Shown one piece after another: positions 7,949 through 13,711 of a stretch of DNA of 15,217 bases. The DNA comes from Methylacidiphilum sp. (GTDB taxonomy: Bacteria > Verrucomicrobiota > Verrucomicrobiia > CAIQCK01), in contig DYDC01000034.1 of NCBI GenBank assembly GCA_020718125.1, forward strand, positions 1 to 15,217, given 5' to 3'. Position numbers and translations under genes: made by a program. The first letter of the stretch is position 1; every line of letters begins with the position of its first letter. The notes beneath the pieces were generated by a model. The model was not told the origin of the DNA. It made no database searches and was given only the letters and a program-made list of their open reading frames with translations.

Positions 7949-9211
7949 TTACTCGAACCGGTGCGGCTGTCCGGTGGCTGCCAGCACGGCGCTCCAGCCG
8001 GGACCGTCCGGGTCGAGGCGTTTCTTTTCTTTCATCAGCAATTCGATCGGCACATGGATGAACCGGTCGTGCAGGAAACCGATGACCAGGCCGGTTTTCC
8101 CCGCCATCGCCGCGTGGGCCGCGTGGCGCGCAAACAGGTCGCACAGGATCGAGTCCTCGGCATTGGCCGGGCTGCTCCGGATGAAGTAGCTCGGATCGAA
8201 GTAGCGCATGACGAGCGGGATTTTCTCCGCCTTGAAATGGGCCTCGATGCGCTCCCGCAGGAACGGGCCGATGTCCGCCAGCCTCAGGTTGCCGGAGGCA
8301 TCCCGCGCGGCTTCCGTTTGCCCGAGCAAATCCCGCCCCGCGCCCTCGGCCACCACCACGAGCGCGTGGCCCCGCTTCAACATGCGCGCTCGCAGCGCGG
8401 CCAGAAAACCGCCGTCGCCGCCCAGCTCGAAGGGCGCCTCCGGGATCAGCGTAAAGTTCACGTCCTGGCTGGCGACGGTGGCGCCGGCCGCGATGAACCC
8501 CGCCTCGCGGCCCATCAGCTTCACCAGCGAGAGTCCGTTCTGGACGCTCCGCGCCTCGGTGTGCGCCCGGTCGAGCACCCTGGCCGCCTCCTCCACCGCC
8601 GTGAGGTAGCCGAACGTCCGCGACACGAACGGCACGTCGTTATCCACCGTCTTGGGGACGCCCACCACCGCCAGCGCGTGGCCGCGTTTCCGCGCTTCCT
8701 GGAACAGCGCGTGGCCGCCGCGCTGCGTGCCGTCCCCGCCGATGGTGAACAGGATGTCCACGCCGCGCCGCATGAGGTTGTCCACCGCCACACCGGTGTC
8801 CACCGGCCCGCGCGAAGTGCCCAGCACCGTGCCGCCCTGCTGGTGAATGTCGTCCACAAACTCTGGCGTCAGCACGATCGGCTCCGCGCCGCGCGCCGGG
8901 TCCAGCCCCTGATAGCCGCCCCGGAAACCGAGCGCCTCCTTCACGCCGTAGGCGTGATGCATCTCGAGGAAGAGCGAGCGGATCACGTCGTTCAAGCCGG
9001 GACACAAGCCGCCGCACGTCACAATCCCGGCCCGCGTCCGCTTCGGGTCGAAGAACAGCTTGTCGCGCGGGCCGGCCAGCTCAAAGAGCAACTCCTCCCG
9101 CGGCGGCGCGCCGGGCACGCGGACGATCTGCGCCGGAATGCGCGCGAGGTCGTTGACCGCGCGCCGAACCGGCGACGGATACCGGGCCTCTCCAAGGACA
9201 GTGACGTTCAT
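7949..9211 (-). CDS. pfkA: 6-phosphofructokinase, ATP-type with PPi-family signature
   Basis: A 420-residue cytosolic glycolytic enzyme that phosphorylates fructose 6-phosphate to fructose 1,6-bisphosphate. The nucleotide site has TCGGLCPGLN (65-74) and GGDGT (158-162). The catalytic loop is PKTVDND (186-192), with Asp190 as the likely catalytic base. MGR (233-235), AEGAG (288-292) and the Y-x-x-R stretch near residue 342-345 form the sugar-phosphate site. Gly161 after the aspartate predicts ATP as donor; pyrophosphate enzymes have Asp there. Lys187, however, is the residue typical of pyrophosphate enzymes. This Gly/Lys mix is known from trypanosomatid and TP0108-like bacterial ATP enzymes. 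About 60 N-terminal residues precede the core. A promoter candidate and a leader hairpin lie just upstream; no strong Shine-Dalgarno is seen. The adenylate cyclase gene follows 15 bases downstream. Confidence 0.93.
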   Translation of the reverse strand: MNVTVLGEARYPSPVRRAVNDLARIPAQIVRVPGAPPREELLFELAGPRDKLFFDPKRTRAGIVTCGGLCPGLNDVIRSLFLEMHHAYGVKEALGFRGGYQGLDPARGAEPIVLTPEFVDDIHQQGGTVLGTSRGPVDTGVAVDNLMRRGVDILFTIGGDGTQRGGHALFQEARKRGHALAVVGVPKTVDNDVPFVSRTFGYLTAVEEAARVLDRAHTEARSVQNGLSLVKLMGREAGFIAAGATVASQDVNFTLIPEAPFELGGDGGFLAALRARMLKRGHALVVVAEGAGRDLLGQTEAARDASGNLRLADIGPFLRERIEAHFKAEKIPLVMRYFDPSYFIRSSPANAEDSILCDLFARHAAHAAMAGKTGLVIGFLHDRFIHVPIELLMKEKKRLDPDGPGWSAVLAATGQPHRFE

Positions 9212-9227
9212 GCGCCAGTCTCTTCAC

Positions 9228-9256
9228 CCGCCCTGGCCTCCCGAACCCCAGGGCGG
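9228..9256 (-). repeat. 9-bp inverted repeat in the phosphofructokinase leader
   Basis: The arms CCGCCCTGG and CCAGGGCGG pair perfectly around an 11-base loop. Read on the - strand, the loop carries a purine-rich GGGAGG and the hairpin ends 16 bases before the phosphofructokinase ATG. It falls between the promoter candidate and the start codon, so it would be in the 5' leader. It may affect translation, or it may only be a dispersed hairpin; the sequence alone does not tell. Confidence 0.5.
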
Positions 9257-9283
9257 CGAAGGCGCGAGTTCCAGTGCGCCGAC

Positions 9284-9312
9284 AGGATGCGGCGGATTGC
9301 CCCAATGGTCAA
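9284..9312 (-). promoter_or_regulatory. Candidate promoter for phosphofructokinase-cyclase operon
   Basis: On the - strand a TTGACC (-35, five of six matches to the sigma70-type consensus) is followed after 17 bases by CATCCT (-10, three of six matches). The predicted transcript would start near 9277 and give a leader of about 65 bases containing the inverted repeat at 9228-9256. The -10 box is weak, so this is a moderate to low call. Confidence 0.33.
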
Positions 9313-9402
9313 TAGATTCCCTCGGCGATCTTCCTTCCAATGGCTCGACAGCCGATGGTGTTTGTCGTTACTCTGCGGCGCGGCAGGTTCGCAGCCAAAC
9401 CC

Positions 9403-9408
9403 AGAGGT
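9403..9408 (+). promoter_or_regulatory. Ribosome binding site of the response regulator gene
   Basis: AGAGGT lies 5-6 bases before the ATG at 9414. The same frame stays open upstream to 9060, but that part overlaps the start of the divergent phosphofructokinase gene and has no REC-like sequence. This site therefore fixes the start at 9414. Confidence 0.65.
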
Positions 9409-9413
9409 GCCCT

Positions 9414-10610
9414 ATGCCAAGCGACATCAAAATCCTCCTCGTGGACGACCAGCGCGAAAACCTGGTCGAATACGAGGGCATCATCAAACAGCTCACCGAC
9501 TATCACGTCCACGCCGTGGACAACAGCGCCGAGGCCATCGCGCTCTGCCAGCGCGAGCGCTTCGACCTGCTCATCACCGACGTGCGCATGCCCGGCAAGA
9601 ACGGCGACGAGATGTTCGGAGAGATCAAGAAGTTCCTCCCCGACATCCGCTGCATCGTCATCACCGGTTTCCCCGGCCAGGACGCGCCGATCAATTTCCT
9701 CAAGCTCGGCGCGCACGACTTCCTGTTCAAAGCCGAGTTTGGCCCGCAGACGATGCTCCGCGCGATTGACAACCAGGTCCAGATCATCAACCTCTGCCGC
9801 CAGACCAGCGCGCTCCAGAGCCAGCTTGCCGTCTTCCAGAAGACCATCCAGGACATCATGGCCACCGTCCAGTCCGTCACGCGCCTCTCCCGCGCGCCAG
9901 AGCTGACGATGTCGCTGCACAGCTTCGCCGAACTGGCCGCGCTCATCTCGCAGGCACCCGCCGCGGCCATCTTCCTGCTCGAACCCGACGGCCAGTCGTT
10001 GATCGCGCGCTGCGCCGTCGGCGTCGAGCCGAACCCGACGCCCGTGCCCATCGGCAAAGGCCTCGCCGGCCGGGTCGCCCAAGCGGGCCGTCTCACCGCC
10101 CTCTCCCGCGCCGAGGCCGGCAACTGGCCCGGCGACGAGATCAGCGGCTCGGTCGAGGCGGGCCGCAAGTCCGCCCTCGCCGTGCCGCTGGTGGCGCAGA
10201 ATACCTGCATCGGCGTGCTCGAGCTGTTCGACAAGCCGCGGTTCGAGCCGCAGGACATCGAGCAGCTCTCGCGACTCGGCGCGCTCTGCGCCTCCACGCT
10301 CGACCTGGTCAATGCCGCGCAGATGGCCGACAACCTCCTGCTGCGCGCCCTCAAGCTGGCCACCGAAGCCGCCGCCGCCAAGCCAGGCGCGGCCGGCGAC
10401 GCCGCCAAACAGGCCCTGAGCGGCATGGCGGAGACCGTGAAGCAGATTGACCTCGTGGGCAGCGGCGGACGCGCCACCGCCATTGCCGAGCAGATCCGGC
10501 AGGTCAGCGAGTTTGGCCCCGCGGCGGCGGAGTTCTGCGACAAGCTCCTTGCCAGCCTCATCGCCATGTTTAGGCGCCAGCGCGAAGCCATGCCGGAGAT
10601 CAAGATCTGA
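9414..10610 (+). CDS. Response regulator with REC and GAF domains
   Basis: A 398-residue soluble signalling protein. The REC domain (about 4-125) has the acidic pair Asp11-Asp12, phospho-acceptor Asp56 in ITDVRMPGKNG, switch Thr84 and conserved Lys106. A coiled linker (125-165) leads into a GAF domain (about 165-305) with the usual closing strand GVLELFDK and an F-x3-D pattern (Phe277, Asp281) close to the common GAF motif. The last 90 residues are Ala-rich and helical. There is no DNA-binding, cyclase, GGDEF or kinase domain, so output is probably by protein contact. The subtilisin-like protease gene follows after 25 bases, suggesting that it is the effector (inference). The GAF domain might bind a small ligand, and the adenylate cyclase next door makes cAMP a candidate, but I see no proof. 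The phospho-donor is plausibly the kinase at 3653-5809. Confidence 0.92.
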   Translation: MPSDIKILLVDDQRENLVEYEGIIKQLTDYHVHAVDNSAEAIALCQRERFDLLITDVRMPGKNGDEMFGEIKKFLPDIRCIVITGFPGQDAPINFLKLGAHDFLFKAEFGPQTMLRAIDNQVQIINLCRQTSALQSQLAVFQKTIQDIMATVQSVTRLSRAPELTMSLHSFAELAALISQAPAAAIFLLEPDGQSLIARCAVGVEPNPTPVPIGKGLAGRVAQAGRLTALSRAEAGNWPGDEISGSVEAGRKSALAVPLVAQNTCIGVLELFDKPRFEPQDIEQLSRLGALCASTLDLVNAAQMADNLLLRALKLATEAAAAKPGAAGDAAKQALSGMAETVKQIDLVGSGGRATAIAEQIRQVSEFGPAAAEFCDKLLASLIAMFRRQREAMPEIKI

Positions 10611-10635
10611 TCGCCACCGAGAACCGACCGGCTCC

Positions 10636-11457
10636 ATGAGCGATCCACTTCCATCTCCCTTCGGCCAACTGAACCCGGCGGAGTTCCTGAAAGGCGCCAC
10701 CGGTAAAGGCGTGAAGGTCGCCGTTGTGGACAGCGGTGTGGACAACAAACATCCCGACCTCGCCGGCCATGTCAAAGACGGCGTCATCGTGGATGAGGCC
10801 GGCGGCCAGACCGCGTTCAAGCCCTACGACGGCCAGGACGCCGCGGGCCACGGCACCGGTTGCGCGGGCGTCATCGCCCGGATCGCGCCCGAAGCGGAGA
10901 TATACAGCGTCCGCGTCCTCTCCTGCATCGGCGTCGGCGCGGACGGCTACAAGTTTGCCGGCGGCAAACCAAAGCACATGATCGTCGGCGTGGACTGGGC
11001 CATCGAGAACTGCCAGGTCATCAATCTCAGCAACGGCCTGTTGGTCAGCGAAGGCGGCGCGTATGCCGAGACTTTCCAGAAGCTCGTCGAGAAGGCCTAC
11101 TACCGCGACCGCATCCTCGTCGCGGCCGGCGAAAACCAGGGCCTGCCCAGCTACCCCTCCGTTTTCTCCAACCTCATCAAGGTCCATTGGGCCTCGTTCA
11201 AGGACGCGCTCCAGTTTGCCTACCAACTCAAACCGAAGACGTTCACCGAGTTCATCGCCAACGGCAGCTACGTCAAGGTTCCGCAGCCCGGTGGCGGTTA
11301 CATCTACGAGATCGGCAGCAGCTTTGCCGCGCCGCATATCAGTGGTATCTGCGCGCTGATCCTCTCGAAGTGGCCGCAACTGAAGCCGTTCGAGATCAAG
11401 ACGCTGCTCTACTCGATGGCGCAGAAAATGGCGCCCGCCGCGCCGCCAGGAACGTGA
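10636..11457 (+). CDS. Small intracellular subtilisin-like (S8) serine protease
   Basis: A 273-residue protein with the full subtilase triad: Asp32 in VAVVDSGVDNKHPDL, His72 in GHGTGCAGV and Ser229 in GSSFAAPH. It has no signal peptide, no membrane segment and no room for an N-terminal propeptide, since the catalytic core begins near residue 20. It should therefore act in the cytosol and need no classical maturation. It is near the minimal size for the fold. The oxyanion loop reads AAGENQG, so the usual Asn after AAG is shifted by one (Glu166, Asn167). The second His of the usual HGTHVAG motif is Gly. The start ATG at 10636 was chosen because the frame upstream overlaps the response regulator gene. 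It lies 25 bases after that gene, so the two are probably one operon. Its substrate is unknown; control by the REC-GAF protein is inference. It converges with the PaaX-family gene. Confidence 0.92.
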   Translation: MSDPLPSPFGQLNPAEFLKGATGKGVKVAVVDSGVDNKHPDLAGHVKDGVIVDEAGGQTAFKPYDGQDAAGHGTGCAGVIARIAPEAEIYSVRVLSCIGVGADGYKFAGGKPKHMIVGVDWAIENCQVINLSNGLLVSEGGAYAETFQKLVEKAYYRDRILVAAGENQGLPSYPSVFSNLIKVHWASFKDALQFAYQLKPKTFTEFIANGSYVKVPQPGGGYIYEIGSSFAAPHISGICALILSKWPQLKPFEIKTLLYSMAQKMAPAAPPGT

Positions 11458-11471
11458 CGTGCCCGGCGGCA

Positions 11472-12257
11472 TCAAACCAGCGGCAACCGTAACGCCTTCC
11501 TCGCCGCATTCCGCAGGTTCCGGAGCGCATTGAGAGCTTCTTCTCCCGCATACCCCTCCGGCCACAACGCCCGCGGCAGCAACGGATCCAGCGTCACCGC
11601 CGACAGCCAGAGTTTCCGCGCCGTGGCCAGAGCCTCGCCAACCGCCGCTGTGGAAGGCGCGCGCTTATTCCAACTGGCGGTCTGCTTCTGGCAGTGCGCG
11701 ATCAACGCCTGATAACGCCGTTGGATCGTCTCGAACTTCCACGCCCCACTCACCAATGCGTCATCCCGATAACCCGCCGCGCATCGCGCCTCCAACACGG
11801 TCAGCGCCTCCACATCGTCGCGAAACCGTTCAACCGCCTTTGCGATCTCCCTGGGCGAATCCGGGCTGATCCACACACTGTCCTGCAGGTAACCGAACCC
11901 GTTGCGCCGCAGCCAGCGCAACAACCGTTGCCGCGTGACCTGCTCCTCCTCCGGGAGATCGAAGACGATGAGATACCAGCGCCCGCTTGTGGGGCGGTTC
12001 CAAAACACGATCGGGTCGCGGCCGCCCAGCGCGCCCTGTCGTCCTGTCGCGGTGAGCCGATAGACGATCTCCCGCGCCCGTTGTTCGCGTGTCAGCCATT
12101 GGCGTCGCTGGAGCCGCAGCAAGCGTTCGGACACGCGGGCGGCTTCCGCTCCCTCGCCATGTTGCTGGCACCACAACCGGGCTGCAGTCATCACCACCCC
12201 TTCACCGATGTCCCACAAGAGCATCGCGATGTGTTCGCCGACAGACATTGGGTTCAT
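11472..12257 (-). CDS. PaaX-family transcriptional repressor
   Basis: A 261-residue regulator with the three-part PaaX layout. The parts are an N-terminal winged helix (about 1-75), a middle Cas2-like ferredoxin fold (about 91-170; RWYLIVFDLPEEE and LQDSVWISP are characteristic) and the PaaX C-terminal domain (about 172-255, with LDPLLPRALWPEGYAG). PaaX proteins repress genes of phenylacetyl-CoA breakdown in proteobacteria; no such genes are present here, so the regulon is unknown. I place the start at ATG 12257 because an AAAGGA Shine-Dalgarno sits 5 bases before it; the upstream ATG at 12263 overlaps that site. A palindrome 58 bases upstream is a good candidate autoregulatory operator. The gene converges with the protease gene across 14 bases and faces a stretch of repetitive elements upstream. 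Confidence 0.88.
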   Translation of the reverse strand: MNPMSVGEHIAMLLWDIGEGVVMTAARLWCQQHGEGAEAARVSERLLRLQRRQWLTREQRAREIVYRLTATGRQGALGGRDPIVFWNRPTSGRWYLIVFDLPEEEQVTRQRLLRWLRRNGFGYLQDSVWISPDSPREIAKAVERFRDDVEALTVLEARCAAGYRDDALVSGAWKFETIQRRYQALIAHCQKQTASWNKRAPSTAAVGEALATARKLWLSAVTLDPLLPRALWPEGYAGEEALNALRNLRNAARKALRLPLV

Positions 12258-12262
12258 ACGCA

Positions 12263-12268
12263 TCCTTT
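12263..12268 (-). promoter_or_regulatory. Ribosome binding site that sets the PaaX-family start
   Basis: On the - strand AAAGGA is followed after 5 bases by the ATG at 12257. The other possible ATG at 12263 begins on the last base of this site, so it cannot use it. This favours the shorter protein beginning MNPMSVGEH. Confidence 0.6.
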
Positions 12269-12314
12269 CGCGCGATTAAACAACCCGCCGCTCTTATCCA
12301 TGTATCGCAGATGG

Positions 12315-12332
12315 ATGCTACACCTGTAGCAT
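12315..12332. promoter_or_regulatory. Palindromic operator candidate upstream of the PaaX-family gene
   Basis: ATGCTACACCTGTAGCAT is a perfect inverted repeat with 8-base arms and a 2-base centre. A third half-site ATGCTA recurs at 12342-12347. The region is clearly AT-richer than its surroundings. It sits 58 bases upstream of the start codon, where a repressor site would overlap or neighbour the promoter. The short spacing and symmetry fit a dimeric winged-helix repressor; binding by this PaaX-family protein itself is inference. Confidence 0.45.
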
Positions 12333-12401
12333 TTGATTGCGATGCTAATTATTCACTATGGGAACCTCCGGTAACTATTCGCCAGATGAAATTCGTTGTA
12401 G

Positions 12402-12546
12402 GCCGACTCTGTGAGTCGGCGAAACTCTCGATAAATTCGCCGCTTCGCAGAAGCGGCCCAGTGCGCCTGAGAGGGCGAGAGGATAGAGCGGTGAAAGTCC
12501 GCTCCTGTGCGGCGATGAGCCGTGCGGTGATGATTCTGCGTCATCA
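12402..12546. repeat. Cluster of six consecutive hairpins, REP-like
   Basis: Six hairpins follow one another in 145 bases. H1, at 12402-12420, has 8-bp arms GCCGACTC/GAGTCGGC and loop TGT. H2, at 12439-12457, has 8-bp arms GCCGCTTC/GAAGCGGC and loop GCA. H3, at 12464-12477, has 4-bp arms. H4, at 12486-12504, has arms GAGCGG/CCGCTC around TGAAAGT. H5, at 12510-12522, has 4-bp arms. H6, at 12528-12546, has arms TGATGA/TCATCA. H1 and H2 are the same size, share their GCCG start and 3-base loop design, and look like a REP doublet. No gene is convincingly present. It could be a bacterial interspersed element, a structured RNA, or several small elements side by side. No transposase gene is in the window. 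Confidence 0.6.
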
Positions 12547-12619
12547 GCGACTCGACGATCTTCTGGCCGTCGCCAAGCTCGACGGTGCATTGCGTCGCCC
12601 ATGTTGTAATCCACGTCAG

Positions 12620-12693
12620 GTGGACAGAAAAACCGGAAATGAGGTTGCCGTTCTTCTGTTCCGTGTTTTTCTGTCCCCCGTTTTTCTGTCCAC
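12620..12693. repeat. Inverted-repeat element made of GGACAGAAAAAC units
   Basis: The ends are perfect 14-base inverted repeats: GTGGACAGAAAAAC at 12620-12633 and its reverse complement at 12680-12693. Inside, on the same strand as the right end, lie a further copy (12665-12677, 11-12 bases matching) and a degenerate copy (12650-12662, two mismatches). The 74-base unit can fold into one long imperfect hairpin. No gene lies inside. Repeats built on this GGACAGAAAAA-type unit are, as I recall, scattered in several bacterial phyla and resemble non-autonomous mobile elements; that comparison is from memory and is not proven here. Confidence 0.6.
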
Positions 12694-12828
12694 TATCCGC
12701 CACGGCGATGTGACGGCTCTCGTAGAGCGGCGGACGCGCGGCGGGCTTCTTGCGCGGCAACAGCAGGTCTTCGGTGCGATAAGGAGAAGCCATGCAAGCT
12801 GTCGCTTCACGGCAGTCCTTTCAATCGA

Positions 12829-12847
12829 AAATCCGAAGTTCGGATTT
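12829..12847 (-). terminator. Hairpin after the LolA-like gene, possible terminator
   Basis: AAATCCGAA and TTCGGATTT form a nearly perfect palindrome with a single central base, which would fold as a 7-bp stem with a 5-base loop. It begins 6 bases after the stop of the LolA-like gene on the - strand. Only four T residues follow, so it is a weak intrinsic terminator or an mRNA 3'-end stabiliser. Confidence 0.42.
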
Positions 12848-12852
12848 CAGCA

Positions 12853-13602
12853 TCAGTGTGGCCGCTGGCCGAGGCGTTCGTTCAAGTCCAGGACGTTGGC
12901 GCCCTCGGGCGGCTCGTAGATGAAGAGGCCGTCTTCAAGGGCAAGGTTGGTCCTCACGCCGGCGAATTCCAGGACGAGCCGGGGGACGCCGCGGAGATCC
13001 GTGATAGCCATGCGATGGATGAAGCCGTCATCCGCGCCAACCCAGAAGCGGATCGAACCGAAGGGCAGTTGGGAGACTCCGGCGGTGACCCTGGGTTTGC
13101 CGACGAGTTGGAGGACGCGGCGGCCGGCAAAGGTCTGGGGCGCATCGAGCGTGAAGTCGAGTTGGGGGCGGTGTTTTTGGAGGTAGCTGGCGGGGTTGAG
13201 TTCGTTGATCGGATTGACGGAACGTGGGCTTTCGGCGGAGCCGGCGATGGGTCGGTTGAGGTCGAGTTTGAAGATGCCGGTGCGGTTGCCCTGGCTGACG
13301 AGCTGCCAGACGACGCCATCGTCGCCGGCGATGATCCGGTAGTTGAGTTCGCGACCCAGCATCTGGGTGATGAAGTCGGCGCGGCCCTTTTCGTTGCCGT
13401 CGGGCAACCGGGCGATGCGAACCGTGCCGCTCTGGAGGATGACATTGGTGCCTTGGGCAAGGGTCTTGGTGAAGTTGGCTTGCCACGATTTCGCCGCAGC
13501 GGCGCGCGCATCCAGGAGCCTCAGCACGGCGTCGGTGGAGGCGGGTTCCTGGGCCAGCAACGGCACTGCGGCAACGATCGAAGAAAGCAGGCATCGGATC
13601 AT
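12853..13602 (-). CDS. LolA-like periplasmic protein
   Basis: A 249-residue exported protein. Residues 1-17 are a signal peptide (MIRCLL, hydrophobic core, cleavage likely after LLA before QEP). The mature chain resembles the LolA/LolB fold, a half-open beta-barrel that carries lipoproteins across the periplasm. It has an early helix with SWQANFTKTLAQ, a series of beta-strands, and the closing FIYEPPEGANVLDL (227-240), which matches the LolA ending of the type FxPPxGxxVxDL. Family identity is likely, but true LolA function is not proven; many bacteria carry extra LolA-like proteins. The start at 13602 is chosen because the signal peptide begins there; the frame stays open upstream but gives no sensible protein. 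An extended -10 box ends only 6 bases before the ATG, suggesting a leaderless mRNA. The gene is divergent from the PEP-CTERM gene. Confidence 0.72.
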   Translation of the reverse strand: MIRCLLSSIVAAVPLLAQEPASTDAVLRLLDARAAAAKSWQANFTKTLAQGTNVILQSGTVRIARLPDGNEKGRADFITQMLGRELNYRIIAGDDGVVWQLVSQGNRTGIFKLDLNRPIAGSAESPRSVNPINELNPASYLQKHRPQLDFTLDAPQTFAGRRVLQLVGKPRVTAGVSQLPFGSIRFWVGADDGFIHRMAITDLRGVPRLVLEFAGVRTNLALEDGLFIYEPPEGANVLDLNERLGQRPH

Positions 13603-13608
13603 GGCCGC

Positions 13609-13637
13609 AGTGTAGCAGGCGCGGGATGACCGGCCAG
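13609..13637 (-). promoter_or_regulatory. Extended -10 promoter candidate of the LolA-like gene
   Basis: On the - strand TGCTACACT at 13617-13609 is an extended -10 element (TGn followed by TACACT, four of six matches). CTGGCC lies 17 bases upstream as a weak -35. The hexamer ends 6 bases before the ATG, so transcription should start at or next to the start codon. Confidence 0.4.
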
Positions 13638-13711
13638 CGGAAATCTCAGGAAAGGCGTGAAATCGGTGTGAGGGCGGCGTAAACGCAAATCGCTGTTTCG
13701 AGGAGAAACCC

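Larger units (their letters stand above)
12356..12793 (-). pseudogene. Short coding-like fragment running into a repeat
   Basis: On the - strand an open frame of 145 codons begins MASPYRTEDLLLPRKKPAA. The first 34 codons (12793-12692) have mostly G or C in third position, like the real genes here, and a plausible protein composition. From 12693 on, the frame merely reads through the GGACAGAAAAAC inverted-repeat element, giving repeated GQKN, and then through the hairpin cluster. That part is probably not real protein. The best reading is the 5' end of a gene that was cut off by insertion of the repeat. An alternative GTG start at 12810, in another frame, has an AAAGGA site 5 bases before it, but codes for nothing recognisable. 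I do not recognise the family. Confidence 0.25.

Noticed and set aside
7949..9211. Pyrophosphate-dependent phosphofructokinase
   Set aside because: The motif is GGDGT, not GGDD; Gly at this place goes with ATP use even though the PKTVDND lysine looks like the PPi type.
9060..9413. Upstream extension of the response regulator
   Set aside because: Overlaps the divergent phosphofructokinase gene; the REC domain begins right after the ATG at 9414, which has a ribosome site.
7730..9769. 679-codon + strand frame opposite phosphofructokinase
   Set aside because: Overlaps the phosphofructokinase gene and the response regulator start; the composition is low-complexity Arg/His/Ala with no domain.
10447..10635. 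N-terminal extension of the protease that could be a propeptide
   Set aside because: It lies inside the response regulator gene in another frame and has Ser/Arg/Pro-rich, non-propeptide composition.
12402..12700. CRISPR array
   Set aside because: The repeats are inverted and unequal, with no regular direct repeats, spacers or cas genes; the Cas2-like fold of the PaaX-family protein is a normal part of that family.
12792..12923. 43-codon + strand frame with an AAGGAG site 5 bases before its ATG
   Set aside because: It crosses the hairpin and enters the LolA-like gene antisense; the translation shows no recognisable feature.
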